Assembly: GCA_029449235.1 (NCBI GenBank)
Contig: JANATG010000012.1
Coordinates: 1,364,001-1,428,000, forward strand
DNA: 64,000 nt
Reading direction: 5' to 3'
From: Linnemannia schmuckeri
Lineage: Eukaryota > Mortierellomycota > Mortierellomycetes > Mortierellales > Mortierellaceae
In this document: positions 20,632 through 34,458 of the stretch, piece after piece
How the letters are laid out: each line of letters opens with the position of its first letter
Position numbering within the stretch: the stretch's first letter is position 1
Position numbers and translations under genes: made by a program
Notes under the pieces: generated by a model
What the model was told of the DNA's origin: nothing
Seen by the model: the letters and a program-made list of their open reading frames with translations, nothing else
The model's database searches: none

Positions 20632-23600
20632 ATGTCTTTGGATACCTATGTCAAAGGCACAAAGTGCTGGTTCACAGATGTCCAAGAGGGCTGGATTAGT
20701 GCCACCCTCAACACCACAGATATCGCAGCCGACGGAAAGGTCACCATGAACTTTGTGGACGATAACGGAAAGGTACGTCTCAGGAACGCATATACTTTAC
20801 AAGACACGGGATGATCTGATTTTGGTCCCTTGACCCCTGAGATACTAGTTTTACTCAACAGAACATACCTTTTTTCTCTATTTTCGTTGACAACCACAGG
20901 ACCACGTCTTCTCGTCCACACTCGCTAAGATCCAAGAATCCAATGGTGCCAACCTCCCTCCCATGCGCAACCCTCCCCTCTTGGAAGGCACAGAGGATTT
21001 GACTAATCTTTCATATCTTAACGAGCCCGCTGGTAAGGGAATCGTAATCAAAGCCAATAATGTAGTTCAAATGCTTGCTGCTAATCCAATAGTTCACTTC
21101 TAATCTGTTCGTGCCTATCCACTCCTTTATTTGCCAATGCTAGTCCTGAGCAACATTAAGACGCGATACTCCCACTGTAACATCTACACATACTCTGGAA
21201 TTGTGCTTATTGCTGCCAATCCCTTTGCCCGTGTCAACCTGTACACTCAGGATATTATTCAGGCCTACTCTGGCAGGAGACGTGGTGAATTGGAACCCCA
21301 TTTGTTCGCCATTGCCGAGGATGCCTACCGTTGCATGATCCGCGACGAGAAGAACCAGACCATTGTCGTCTCTGGAGAGTCTGGAGCCGGTAAAACCGTC
21401 AGTGCAAAGTTCATCATGCGCTACTTCGCCACCGCCGACGATAGCGAGCGTGGCACCGATTCGTCCAAGACCGGTATGAGTGAGACTGAGGAGCAGATTT
21501 TGGCCACCAACCCTATCATGGAAGCCTTCGGTAACGCCAAGACCACCCGTAATGACAACTCTTCCCGCTTCGGAAAGTTCACCGAGATTCAATTCGACAA
21601 GGAGCGCAACATTATTGGAGCCAAGATCAGGACATACCTGTTGGAGCGTTCGAGATTGGTCTACCAGCCCGAGCTCGAGCGTAACTACCATATTTTCTAC
21701 CAGTTGGTTGCTGGTGCCCCACCATCCGAGAAGAAGGAGTTGGATCTCCAGTCCATCCAGCAGTTCCATTACTTGAAGCAAGGAGGTGTCCAAACCATCA
21801 ACGGTGTCGACGACGCTGCAGAGTTCGAGATCACACAACGCGCCCTTTCAACGATCGGTATCTCGGTCCAGGCTCAGTGGGATATCTTCCGTCTCTTGGC
21901 TGCCTTGCTCCACATCGGTAACATTCAGGTCACCGGTCGTAACGATGCCATGATTTCCGATGATGACCCTTCCTTGATCACCGCCTCTCGCGTTCTCGGT
22001 ATTCCCCTTTCAGAGTTCAAGAAGTGGCTCGTCAAGAAGCAGATTACCACTCGCTCCGAGAAGATTGTTTCCAACTTGAAACCCGACCAGGCTTTGGTCG
22101 TTCGTGACTCCGTTGCTAAGTACATCTACTCGTCTCTCTTCGACTGGCTCGTCAACAACATCAACGCCAGTCTTTCCAGCGAGGCTATCGCCAGCAAGAT
22201 CCACTCCTTCATCGGTGTCCTCGATATCTACGGTTTCGAGCATTTCAAGAAAAACTCGTTCGAACAGTTCTGTATCAACTACGCCAACGAGAAGCTTCAG
22301 CAAGAGTTCAACCAGCACGTCTTCAAGTTGGAGCAGGAGGAGTACGTCCGCGAGAAGATTGACTGGAAGTTCATCGAGTTCAGCGACAATCAGCCCTGTA
22401 TCGAGATGATTGAAGGTCGCTTGGGAGTCCTTTCCCTTCTCGACGAGGAGGCACGTATGCCCTCTGGTTCTGATCAAGGATGGTGCAACAAGCTGTTCAC
22501 TCAGCTCGGCACCGAGAAGCACAAGAAGTGGTTCACCAAGCCCCGTTTCTCCAACTCCGCCTTCACCATTTCCCATTACGCCCACGATGTCACCTACGAC
22601 TGCGATGGATTCCTCGAAAAGAACCGCGATACCCTTCCCGACGAGTTGTTGAACTTGATCAAGAACTCTGACAACGAGTTCTTGGAGGAGGTGCTCATGA
22701 CCAGTGCCACCCTCGGCGCCGGAGGAAGCGTAAGCTCAACTTCGTGCTTTCTTTGTTGTCCTCTCTGCCATCAATGTTTACTTCATAGAAAGGAAACACT
22801 AAAATTGAATTTATCCTTACTTTTTTTCACATAGTTGACTGAGGACAAGCGCAAGAGTGTCATCAACAGAAAGCCCACCCTCGGATCGATCTTCAAGGGC
22901 TCTCTCATCCAGCTCATGGACACCATCAACTCGACTAACGTCCATTATATCCGCTGTCTTAAACCTAACGAGGCTAAGCAGCCTTGGGTCTTCGATGCTC
23001 CCATGGTCCTCGGTCAGTTGCGTGCCTGTGGTGTTTTGGAGACCATTCGTATCAGTTGTGCCGGTTACCCCTCCCGTTGGTCCTTCCCCGAGTTCGTTGA
23101 GCGCTACTACATGTTGGTCAACTCTGAGCACTGGGGCTTCGACACCCAGAAGATGTGCTCTGCCATTCTTGAGGCTACCATCAAGGAGGCCGACAAGTAT
23201 CAGGTCGGTCTCACCAAAATTTTCTTCCGCGCTGGTTTGCTCGCCTACATGGAGAAGCTTCGTACCGAGAAGTTGAACGGCTACGCCACCTTGATCCAGA
23301 AGAATGTTCGCCGCTTCGTCGCCCAGAAGAAGTACCAGCGCATTCGCAGCGCTGCCATCAAGATCCAGTGCTTTGCCCGCAAGGTCATTGCCCAGAAGGC
23401 TGCCCGTGCCCTTCGCGAGGAGCGCTCTGCCATCTTGCTTCAGACCTTCTTGCGTGGCTACGTTCAGCGCAAGAAGTACGTCGAGACCCGCAACCACATT
23501 CTCCGCGTCCAGTGCCTCGTCCGTGCCAAGCAGGCACGCAACGCCTTCCAGAACATGCGCGAGACCAACGGCGCCACCAAGATCCAGCAAATTTGGCGTG

Positions 23601-25825
23601 GAGCTGTCGCCCGTCGCCAGTTCAAGAAGGAATTGCACGCCATCGTTCTCGTTCAGTCGTGCATTCGTCGCAACAAGGCTCGCAAGGCTCTCTTGGCTCT
23701 CAAGGCCGAGGCCCGCTCTGTGAACCATCTGAAGGAAGTCTCTTATCGCCTCGAGGGAAAAGTGGTGGAGCTGACGCGAGCTCTGGACTTGGCGCATCAG
23801 CAGAACAAATCTTTCGACGCCCAGGTGGCGAGCCTCGAAACTCAGGTCCGGTTGTGGAAAGAAAAGTACGAATTATCACAACATACCAAGTCGAAGGAGA
23901 TTGCTCTTGCTGCCGAGAACCCCACAGTGCCCAAGAACGAGTTCGAGACTTTGAAGGCTGCCAACGTGGAGCTCCAGTCCAAGTACAACGAGTCGATCGA
24001 GAAGGTCAGGACGCTCGACCAAGAGATCGCAAAGCTCACCGAGTCTCTGGCAAAGACCAAGGAGGAGATCCACAAGCTCGCCGCTCAAGCCAAGGTCAAG
24101 CCCGAGGACTCGGAGACGGTGACAGCACTCAAGCGCGAAAACCAGTACGTCCGCGAGCAGTTAGCTCAGCTGTCAAAAGCTACTGGACGCGACACCTCAA
24201 GCTTCCCAGTTACGTCGAAGGTCCACTCCCCCCCATCCAGCAACAACAACGCGATGCCTCAGCCCCATACGGTCCCCTCGATCCATAGTCAGCTTGCCCA
24301 GGGTACCATCGACAAGTACGAGAACTCGTACTCCTTTGCCAAGGAGACCCCCCACAAGATCGTCACCACCCTTCCCGCTGCCGTCCCCATTCCCCACAAC
24401 AATGCCAAGGCCGCCCCCAAGGCCACTCGTAACCGCAGCAACAGTACCCCTGACATTGCTGGTCTCGAGAACGGTGTCCTCTTCAAGCCCCAGAAGACCA
24501 CCAACAGCGTCTTTGACAACCTCGACAACCATAGCCGCACCGCCAAGACCATGTCGGGCGATGACTGGTCTCGCCGTCTTCCTCGCTCTCGCCCTAGCAT
24601 CCACAGCCTGATCGAGCAACCTGAAGTCGAGATCATGCGCATCCTTGAGGACGAGGAGGGTCTCCAGGAGGAGATTTTGAGCGGATTGATCAAGAACATG
24701 AAGATCCCCTCGCCCAGTCTGTCGAACCTGCCCTTGATCAAGGAGATCATGTTCCCCGCCCACTTGATTGGTCTCTTGACCACCCAGATGTGGAAGTACG
24801 GCTACATCAAGGAGTCCGAGCGTCTGATGATCAACGTCATGCAGGCTATCCAGCAGCAGTCGATGGCCATTGTTGGTGACGATACCATCATTCCCTGTGC
24901 CTACTGGCTGTCGAACGTCCACGAGCTTTTGTCTTTGATTTGCATTAGCGAGCAGGAGATTACTCGTGAGGAGTTGATGGCCCGCTGCGGAGACGACTAC
25001 GACTGGACCGAGTACGAGCAGTTGGTGTCGACCGTCAAGTACGAGTTGGAGTGCCTCGAGTACAACATCTTCCACGTTTGGATGAAGTCGCTCAAGAAGC
25101 AGCTCAACAAGATGATCATCCCTGCCATTATCGAGAGCCAGGCCCTTCCCGGATTCATCACCAACGACTCTGGACGCTTCTTCAACAAGTTGATCGGATC
25201 CGGCCCCACCTTCAGCATGGATGACCTCTTGATGTTGTTCAACAAGATCTGGAAGGCCATGAGCTGCTACTATGTCGAGCACTCCGTTGTTCGTCAGGTC
25301 ATGACCGAATTGCTCAAGATGGTCGGTGTCACTGGTTTCAATGACTTGCTGATGCGCCGCAACTTCTGCACCTGGAAGCGCGCCATGCAGATCCAGTACA
25401 ACATCACTCGTATTGAGGAGTGGTGCAAGGGACACGACCTGCCCGAGGGCACCCTTCAGCTCGAGCACCTCATGCAGGCGACTAAGCTGTTGCAGCTCAA
25501 GAAGGCCTCGCACAACGATATCGAGATCATCTACGATGTCTGCTGGATGTTGACCCCTACCCAGGTCCAGAAATTGGTCCAGAACTACATGATCGCCGAC
25601 TACGAGGTCCCCGTCAGCCCCGACCTGATCAAGGCCATTGCCCAGCGTGTTGCCGCCAACGAGAAGAATGATACCCTGATGCTGGACGCCATCTCGCTCG
25701 AGGATGCCGGCTCGTTCGAGACGCCCGAGATCCGTGATGTCGACCTGGAGGGTGAGCGCTACCTGCCCGGTTGGCTCGTCAACCTCAGCCGTCTCAAATC
25801 GTTGATGCACTTGGTCGTCGTCTAA
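20632..25825 (+). CDS. MYO2: Class V myosin heavy chain
   Basis: Four exons: 20632-20772, 20900-21032, 21144-22729, 22835-25825, encoding 1616 residues, in the normal range for fungal myosin V. The actin-based motor spans about 1-765: P-loop GESGAGKT at 169-176, switch I region NAKTTRNDNSSRFGK and switch II DIYGFE. Six IQ motifs for light chains follow at about 770-905 (ATLIQKNVRRFVAQKKY is the first). Next come a coiled coil for dimerisation (about 915-1070) and a Ser/Pro/Asn-rich linker. The C-terminal globular cargo-binding tail with the dilute (DIL) domain starts near residue 1220. It moves secretory vesicles and organelles along actin cables during polarised growth. The first two exons are short and the bulk lies in two long exons. 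The gene symbol follows the yeast orthologue; paralogue assignment (MYO2 or MYO4 type) is not resolved. Confidence 0.96.
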
Positions 25826-26329
25826 ACTAGATGATTACCAGTCAAGATGGGCCAGTCCACGACGAGTAACCAATCTCTGAGGATTTCCTTTTGTTCGTTT
25901 TCACTATATCTTCCTTTCTTTGCTTTTTATTTGCTTTCTTCCCTTGTTTGTTAGTCTTTTTTCTTTATTTACTTTACACTTTTTGTTCGATACCTTCCTT
26001 CTCCCAAAAAGAACCTGAAAAAAAACACCCTTCGAGGTCGTTTTTTTGTTTGAAGTCTCTAAAAAATACCACTTCATCCTTGTAGATTCCTTTCCACTAC
26101 GAAATAAAAAAAGTAGAAAATTTCACAATACTTATTGCTTCTTGACACTGTTTTCTGATGCAGCTGGTATGACTCTAGTTTTATTTTTTGCGAGTGAAAT
26201 AGTAATGCAAGTTGTTGGGCGAAGTAGTGTGGGTTGAATGGAATGCTGTTAGGATGCAAAGAAAAAAAAATGGTAAAAGCGACAGACGAGGAAAATAGAA
26301 AATAGAAAATAGAAAAAAGAAAACAAAAA
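25826..26329. other. Short intergenic region between convergent myosin V and UTP7-like genes
   Basis: T-rich on the plus strand, then A-rich towards the UTP7-like stop codon. It holds the two 3' untranslated regions only. Confidence 0.6.
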
Positions 26330-28468
26330 TTAGTCCATTTTCCTCCTCTTGCCAGTGAAGCGATCCAGGGCAGTGACAGGCTCGTCTGGGTTGCCAGCTC
26401 TCTTCTTGGCACGCTCCTTCTTGTCCTTTTCGATCCTCTCCAAAAGATCGACCTATAATATGGTTATTCAAATGTAGGCATGAGACAACGTGATTAGTAC
26501 AAAGCATTCAGCAAAAGCAAAACACACCACAAAAAGAGGTCCAAGAAAGTAAATAGAAAAAAGAAACAAACGAGACTTTACCTTCTTTTGGTCGACAATG
26601 TTCTTGGCCTTCTTTCGGAGGTGACGACGGGAGGACGAGTTCTTGCCACGAGCGCGGAACTTGAGTTCCGTTGACTCGACAGGGTGAGCAGCGGCCCAGG
26701 CCTCCTTCTTCTCCTTGTTGAGGACTTGAATAGGAGCCTTGTCCATCTGACCGACATGGTTGACGTCGAGGGTAATCATCTCTGGCTGGATCTTCTCCAA
26801 CAGCGAATGGACCTCCATCTCCTGTCTCTGCTTCTTCGTCTGGAACGGGTTGGCCTCGAGTGCATCAAAGTTGGCCTCTCCAGCTCCGGGCACAATTATG
26901 CTCGAAATGCCCCCACGGTGTCCGAAACCCAACACATCCTCAAAGGGCACAAACTCGACATCCTCAACCGCCGATCCGGCCTGGAGATGGTTCATGTAAG
27001 GCGAAGTCTGCTTGGTCTTGAATGGGTCCTTCCAGATACTGACATGGGGTCCAAACCCAACAGCCAATAATCCACGCTGCGAGACCGAAAGCGACGAAGC
27101 CGGTGTTGGTGTGAAATATTCCTGCATGGGTTTATAACTCCGGAGATCCCACAGCTTGAGTTGTCCGTCCAATCCTGCAGTCGCCATATAAGTACCCGAA
27201 TGACCTATTGCGATCGCTGTAACGGGGCCACGATGACATTGCATCTTGACTAGAGGGGTTGACATGTTGGGCGACCAGAGGGTCACTGTTCCGTTGCCGT
27301 GTCCCAGATGCATGATAGCTGTGGCGGGATTCTGGGTCATCACATCACACTTTCCGAGCTTTGTGCGGTGTTCTGCAACCACGTTTCCTGTGGATGTATC
27401 CTGGTACTTCAAAAATCCAGAGTTCCCCTGCAAATATCGCCGGTTATGAAGGATAAAAGCATGTCAGTAAAAATGTAAAGGACAGAGTGGGTTTCGAGGG
27501 CAAGGACAATTGATAATATGAAGCTGCGTGCGAGGTGTCCAACGAGATCTATAACTTACGACGGAGGTGAGCAAGAAATGGTATGGCAAAAAGTCCAGCT
27601 TGTTGACCTCGATATGGTTCCGTAAGCAATGAATCTCGGTTCCCTGCTTGTCGTAAATGTACACGTATTTCTTTTGTGCTACAGCAAACATTGTCTCATT
27701 ATGCAACCAGCTAAATGTGTGTGTAAGGTACAAGTAACAACGTCAGCAAATCCACTTCTTACAAACCACCGTTCAATGGTAATGGCAACCACAAACATCC
27801 TGCCACATAAAGGCAAACAAAAGGAAACTTACGTGACATCACGAACGGTCTCCCGGAGCTGCAACTCACAACCCAACCGTCCAGCCTGCCAATCAAAAGC
27901 CGCAACATGGCCCTTGCGTCCACCGATCAAGAGATGTCGTCCGTTGCGGGTATAGTTGAGCGCATAGGGTCCAAACTTGAGGTCGAGGTTAAACATCTTG
28001 TGGGAGGTTGCGACATCGACCTCCTTAGCAAGACTCCTCTGCGACAACTGGTATGTCTTTTCGATCCCTTCGGGTTCCAGGAATCCACCTTCTTCGGTGA
28101 GTAGGATTTCGGAGGATGCTGCCTTGTATGCTGCCTCCTTGTATGTCTTTTCCCGCCGCTTGATCGTCCCCTTCAACTTCTTGTCCTTGAGTTTCTGTTG
28201 TTTGTCGTCATTGCGTGTTCCAATTTGGTGAGGGCGTGCGTAACATAGTAAAGTAAAGAGAAAAAGAGCGCGGCAACGAGTAAGTAAAGACTGTGCTTAG
28301 AAGTGCCAAAAGTAAGCGTTGTCGCAGTATGTTGTGAGAAAAAGGGTGTGCAAGAAACCAAGGGCCTGTTGACGTTACGTTGATACCCTCGACGGCCTTG
28401 TTAGAATCGCCACGGGCATATTTAGGCACAAGGGCCAAGACAGGGTCCTTCTTCTTCTTCTCAGACAT
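26330..28468 (-). CDS. UTP7: UTP7/BING4 (WDR46)-like small-subunit processome protein
   Basis: Five exons on the minus strand: 28468-28379, 28194-27833, 27710-27560, 27427-26582, 26452-26330, encoding 523 residues. All junctions are GT-AG and in frame. The N-terminus is Lys-rich (KLKDKKLKGTIKRREKTY), followed by WD40 repeats with recognisable units such as LLIGGRKGHVAAFDW, TAIMHLGHGNGTVTLWSP and MATAGLDGQLKLWDLR. After the propeller comes the BING4 C-terminal region with the VGFGPHVSIWKD, GFGHRGGISSIIVPGAGE and ANFDALEANPFQTKKQRQE blocks typical of the family. The C-terminus is very basic (FTGKRRKMD). UTP7 is a nucleolar part of the U3 snoRNP/SSU processome needed for 18S rRNA maturation. Confidence 0.95.
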
Positions 28469-29104
28469 GGTGTTGATGTGTGTTGGTTAGGAGATGGAGT
28501 TTGGTTGCTGGACAAAAGAAACAACAATGGCTCATGAACTCGAACTTTGTGTGTGCCTCAGGGCTTGCAGTTCCAAAAAAAAAAAGAAAAAAATGTTTAT
28601 GTTTGTGGCTTGTGTAGCCTATAGTCACGTGCTCATCATCGCGTTTATCATTTTCTATGCACTTTTTGGGGCACATGGTTTTTTGCTGTTGAATGATTGA
28701 TATTATTGAAAGAATAAAGGACAAAGAGCAATAAAAAAAAACTGATACGGAAAACATTACAAAAACAGACAAACTACCTATGTGCTAGTCGAACCATAAA
28801 AAAAGTGTATGTATTTTCTTCATCGTTCTCCCCCAGGGTCCTCACTACTGTAAGAGGCCTCTCTCCCCGCTCATCCTCGTCCTCCAGTGTGTAATAGGGT
28901 TTTTTAGTGAACAGTGTCCCAAAGCACTTGCTCCTGTAGAAAATGTGGGGGTGGCATCGGCGAAAGAGATAAAAGAAATGTAGAAAAAAAAACAAAAAAA
29001 GAAAAGGGGCGCACTTCTTGAATCACGACCCTTCCTTAAGACAAATGCCTCATGTTTCTTTCTCTCTTTTTTTTTTACTCCTTGGGAACTTCGCTGCCAT
29101 AAAT
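28469..29104. other. Intergenic, 5' flank of UTP7-like and 3' flank of GCK kinase gene
   Basis: Both neighbours are on the minus strand. AT-rich with several poly(A) and poly(T) runs of 8-10 bases. No gene is seen. Confidence 0.5.
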
Positions 29105-32100
29105 TCATGCGACAATTGGCCACTTGGAACGCAAGTGTTCAATCCATCGCGCATAGAGTGCCTCGGCGACCGGACTGGCTGCACTACGAACTTCTGGGTT
29201 GGTCTCTGCTGCCGGTTTCGTAGCCTTGGTCTCTTTCGTTGTTGTTGTCGTCGTCGTCTCTGGCTCAACAGCTGTCGTGCTCGTCGAATCGGTTCCTACT
29301 GTTGACGATGACGAGGCCGTATCGCTCTCTGTGACAATGACATCTGAGCTTCCAAGGACGCCAATCACATCAGACACGGCTGTCTTTCCATGCAACTCAA
29401 TTTGCTTCACCAGACCAGGATCATTCTTAATTTGAGTGAGTGCTTGGGTGAAGAAGGCCAGGAGTAACGAAGGGTTGATGTCGTTCAAGTCTGAGATACC
29501 GTGCTCCAGCACACTGAGCGCCTCCAGATCCTCTGCGCTATGTTCTCCACTCTTGAGCTACAATCGAATAACGAAAACACAGATTAGAAATTGATCATCA
29601 GGTACCATTGCAATTCCGACTACAAAAATTGGCAATGACCTTAAGAACTTACTGTACTGAGCACCGGCAAGAGTGCGACCTTGGAGAGCTGGCGGCCGGC
29701 CTGTGCCTGTGGACTGTTCTCAAACGTCTCCTCGCTGACTGCCTTCTTTGCTGGAGGCGCAGCTTTGATAGTCTCGAACCTGCCATTGTACAAAGAAACG
29801 TTATTTGTTAGTTAAAAGTTACATGGGGCTGAATAATGATACGAAAGCGTCGTACATTGTGAAACAGACAGTGGACGTACCCATCCTCGATGGTCATGTC
29901 GCCAGGACCTGGGCCAGGGTGACGCTTGATTGTGTCCATGTCTGGATTGGATGCCGTAGGAACTATGCTCTCGTTCTCAATCTGTACATGAAATAGTCGT
30001 GAAAGATGGTTAGTATTTATGTTGACTTAATAACTATCAAACTTTGTCGATGCTCTGAAAACATAAAACCCATTGTACCTTGAGATTGGCGAGATTGACT
30101 ATGCTGCCATGATCATAAGCAGGTTTCTATCAAGTATGTGCGAATGGCGTATATGGTTAGGATACGTCAACCAATTTACAATGAAGCAGAGATAAGTGCC
30201 ATTGAATGAGAAGACTTACGGCTGCTCTGATAGTAGAGTTGATAGGCAATGCTCTTCGGACTGTCGACGCAGCTGAAGACAGACCAGGAATGCGAACAGT
30301 GCCAAAGTCCCATGGCAAATCATCATCATTCGTATTGAACGTGCTGAAACTATAAGGTGAATGGAATGAGCATTATTAGTCAATATACATGCCAAACTTC
30401 AAGACCAAAAATTGAGCGACAACAAAGATTGGACTTACGTCTTGGTCAGGGATGAGGCGGCGCGTTGATGAGCAGCCAGCTTCCAGACATCATATCTCTC
30501 CACGAGCTCCTGAAGGTCGGCTTTGCGCTTGGCCATCTTGATGAATCGGTGCTTCAAAAGTTCCTTGGCAGTTGGTCTCTACAGATGTGCAAATTCCACA
30601 TTAGGCTGAGCATGTTAATCGTCTGCAGTGTAACAAAACGAGAGCCCTCACTCTCTTTCTCTATGGTACACAACCAAACAAGACGCGCTTCGAACAGGTA
30701 AAGCAACTCACGTCTCTAGGATTCTTGATTAGACACAGCTCCACAAATTCCTTGAACGCCCTCGAGAAGTCGCCCTCCAGGGATGGGGGCTTGGCCTTAG
30801 GGATCAAGAACAGCACACGCATCGGGTGATACTCTGCCAGAGGTGGCTCGCCCCTGGCCATCTCAATGGCAGTAATACCTAATGACCAGATGTCTGCCTT
30901 CGAGTCGTATCCAGCCTGCTTGATCACCTCTGGCGCCATCCAGAACTAGATCGTTTGAGAAAAAGAGAGAGCAGGTAGTGAGTGAGCGCCGGACTCTGGC
31001 ATTCGTTTCCTCTATGTGAACTGACACGTTCGAAAGCACAAATAAAACTTACGGGAGTTCCGACAAATGTGTTGCGCTTGCTTTTTTGGTGCGAGAGCTG
31101 AGCTGCGACTCCAAAGTCAGCTGAGCATTGTGAAAACGAAAAAAAGGAAAAGTTAGCATTCAAATTGTTAATCGACGATAACAGTAAGTGTATCGAAAAG
31201 CAATTGCAACATACCAAGCTTGACATCTCCATTGCCAGAGAGAAGGACGTTGGCAGCCTTGATATCTCTGTGGATCTTTCCCTCTGCATGAAGATACTCG
31301 AGTCCCAATAGGAGCTCCCTCAAAACAATTGCAACATGATCCTCACTGAATGGTCCAGGCTTGAGCAGGTCCAAGCACGATCCACCTGCTAAGTACTCCA
31401 TAACTAGCCATGATACGATAAAAAGAAGCAAACGAGAGGGTGTTAGAAGTGTGCCATGGACATGATCAATGCATGACCCTCGTTTTTTTTTTGCATGGTG
31501 CATTGGAATAGGGTAGAAAAAGAGATCATGTTATGCTTTGTTGCACCCCTTACCAATCCAAAGTTTAAAGCCCTTGACACAGCTGCCGTAATATTTGGTG
31601 ATGTATTCAGAGTCGCATTGAGATAGCAGGGCGATCTCCTGTTGGATCTCACTAATGTCTTCCTCCGAATCCTCGAGGTTGATCTGCTTGATTGCAACGA
31701 CCTCCTTGGACACATTGTGGATACTAGTGGAATTGGGTGCGCATGGTAAAAGAGTTAGTCAAATCAATCGATCAGTGTTTGATGAGTAAGGCGTTGTTAA
31801 CGATGGGTGGTGGCGATATGGAAGAATTGGCTGTGAAAAGGGAATGTGCAAGACGGGAAGGTATGAGTATTTGTGCAAGTGTAAGTGTATATGTGCGAGG
31901 GAACATGTTTGTGTTTGTGTGAGTGTATGACATCGATGGTATGTATTTTGGACAATAGGAATAGGAGTCGAAGGGACCCATCACAAGGGTTGTCAGGGAC
32001 GTGTGAGATACTTTGTATATGTGTATATGAGAGAGGGCCAAGAGAACAAGGGGTAAAGAGAATCACACAACCTGAACACTCACACGCACACATGCGCACC

Positions 32101-32428
32101 AGCACGTCCAGAAAAAAAAATTACGAAGAGGGGCGCAAGGTGCGTGGATGACGGGGGAGTGAGGGAAGGGGGGAGTGAGGGACGGAGCAGCTTCGCCTCG
32201 AACCCTTTCTCTCTGTAGAAAAAAAACATTGAGGGATATGAAATGATGGGAGTAACGGATGGGGTAGAAAGGAGGAAGGGAAAGAAAAAGAACAGGTTGG
32301 AGTGATAATAGAGGAGTGAGCTGAAGCTCGTTCATTTTCTGGCTCACTTACGCTTTGTAAACGGTACCGAAGGAGCCAGTTCCGATTTTCTCGAGGAGGG
32401 TGTACTCCTCGTCAGGATCAGAGCGCAT
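29105..32428 (-). CDS. Germinal-centre (Ste20/MST3-Nak1 type) Ser/Thr protein kinase
   Basis: Eleven exons, minus strand: 32428-32352, 31723-31554, 31403-31215, 31120-31053, 30945-30712, 30578-30439, 30349-30220, 30126-30079, 29981-29881, 29779-29653, 29557-29105. They encode 578 residues with every junction in frame. The N-terminal kinase domain has the glycine loop GTGSFGTV (16-23), VAIKQ (Lys38), HRDIKAANVLL (catalytic Asp129), DFG (147-149) and the GCK activation segment TFVGTPFWMAPEV. LGITAIEMARGEPPLAEYHP is typical of MST3/Nak1/Kic1-type kinases, which control polarity and cell separation in the MOR/RAM pathway. The C-terminal half is low-complexity (Ser/Thr, including a T7 run) and ends in a small helical segment. 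The start codon lies right after an AG acceptor-like site, so an upstream exon is possible. Intron 1 is long (628 bases). Confidence 0.93.
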
Positions 32429-34458
32429 CTATGGCATTGGTTTCGAGAGAAAGAGAAGAGAGGTTGAGCAACTAGGCCACGCCACTCGGCAAGAACACCG
32501 TCCCTGACAGTAATGTCTCTTGACTGTTTGTACCATTATGTGAAGAGGCAGACGAAGGAGGGATGAAAGTGGTCTGTTTGAAAAAGGAAACTGGATGTCA
32601 GAAAGAAGAGGATGTTGTGTTTTTCTTTCCTGGAATAAGAGTACGAAGAGTATTGAACGAGGAGAGCGGGATCGACAGATGCTCTGTTGGAGCGAGGGCT
32701 CAGAAGAAGAAGAAAGGGGAAGAGAGCGTCAAGCGAGGGAAGAGTGAGGGAAGAGAGTAGGTGTTCGTGACGAGAAGAGTAGGCGTATTGAGGTCGAGAT
32801 ATGAGAAGAAGAAGAGATAAGTACAACGAGAGTGGTAAGGTGGGGTGAGAATGAGATAGGCTGACAATGTAGAGGGATGGAGCGAGTGAGAGGAGAAGGT
32901 TGGCGAAGAGAGGAGAGAGGAAAAGGACGAAGAAGAAGAAGAGAAAAGAGAAAGAAAGAAAACAAAAAAAATGGAAAACCAAGGGCAAGAAGAAAAGAAG
33001 AGGAAGAAGACAAAGCGCAACCCTTGTAAAACTTGTATTTGAAGAAATGCGATACGGACACGCACAATGAATACCAAGGGATCTTGTGGGGATGGCAGCC
33101 GACCTCAAAGGCAGTGCTTCATTGTTATTGTTGTCGTTGTTGCAACGCAATGGCTAAAAGTAATACTCGAGAGAAACACAGGTACTTCCTCTCCCTGACG
33201 CCCATCTTTCTCAGTGAAAAAACCAGGGAGACGACGACGATGACGGCCGGATGAGTGAATCGAGCCATGCTGCTAGCCATTGTTGCCACTTGCGAAACAA
33301 CCCTCGCTGTACTGTCCCAGAGCACGCTCCCTTGCCATGCCCATGCCAATGCCAATGTTTTCGACTGAGGGAGCATGTTTGGACCTGATCAACCTCACCT
33401 CCAATGAACTCTTGTGCAACTCACAACTAGCGAGATCAAATCGAACAAAAACATACATCCACAGGGACAAGGGATGGTCATCCATCATCCAACATCATCA
33501 TCATCGACCTTGCTTCCTTTACTTTGCCCAGCAAAACAGTGAATACTAACAATCGCCGTGGCAACAAAAAACGCCCTTCTCCTTTCTCCTTTCTTCTTCT
33601 GACAAAGTAGACCGATCGGAAGGGGAGGGTTAGAAGGTCACCCTTTTCAGTCATGACAAATGTGGCTCAACCTTCATTGTTTTTAATGTTGCTTACCTCG
33701 TTATTCTTTTCTCTTGCTTTTTTTCCGCTTACACTCGTATGATGCGGATCTCAGCAACAAAATAGCGACAAAGAAAAAGAGAGAGAGAAAAAAAAAGAGG
33801 CATGTTGCTTCCATCAGGGTTGTCACGCGTGAGTTGGGATATTTTTATTTTTTTATTTTTTTTTTTAATCCTTCACGAGTTCCGGAGAATAGGGGCTGGA
33901 TCACAGTGAGTGAGATGACGAAGGAACAACGGGCGATGCGGAGAGAACGGGGAGTGAAATATATCTGCTTAGCACGTCTGCATTGGATTTGGACTACTTG
34001 CTACAAAATATAAAAAAGGAGGGAGTCGTTGGGCGCTCGGCCTTTTTGTTGCATTGTTGTTATCTGTTTCCTGTTTGAGTTTCTCCTGTTGTTGGTGAAC
34101 CAGATATCCTTGCCCCGACAGGCATCCTACCGAGACTATGTCCTTACTATGGAACTACAGGTTCGAGTGCAACCAATCGATGTCTTCTTCCAGTCAGCAG
34201 CGACCTCATTCTAGGAACCACCTGGCGCAATACATTTTTTTAAGCTCTTTTTAGGTGTCAATTCAATCGCGCCCTGGTGTGTTCGCAGTCACGGATTTGT
34301 CCAGCTTTTTTAGAAAAGAAAACTGCCCCATCTCTAACTCTTTCGCCCAACGAGCAGACAACGAAGCAAGGAGCAGCAATCGGCATCAGGAGGACACAAC
34401 ATAATACCCAAGGACACAACCCCTTCCTCGACCTCTTTCACCTCCTAGAACAGCCTGT
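32429..34458. other. 2 kb intergenic region between kinase and spastin-like genes
   Basis: The two genes are divergent. From 32.6 to 33.0 kb the plus strand is purine-rich, which would be a pyrimidine-rich leader or promoter for the minus-strand kinase. No gene is recognised; the open stretches have no family signature. Confidence 0.5.

Noticed and set aside
21140..25810. Long minus-strand open frames (232, 326 and 537 codons) opposite myosin V
   Set aside because: Codon-bias shadows of the myosin exons; no family signature.
32536..33150. 204-codon minus-strand frame upstream of the kinase
   Set aside because: Pyrimidine-tract translation (Phe/Leu/Ser), more likely the kinase leader or promoter.
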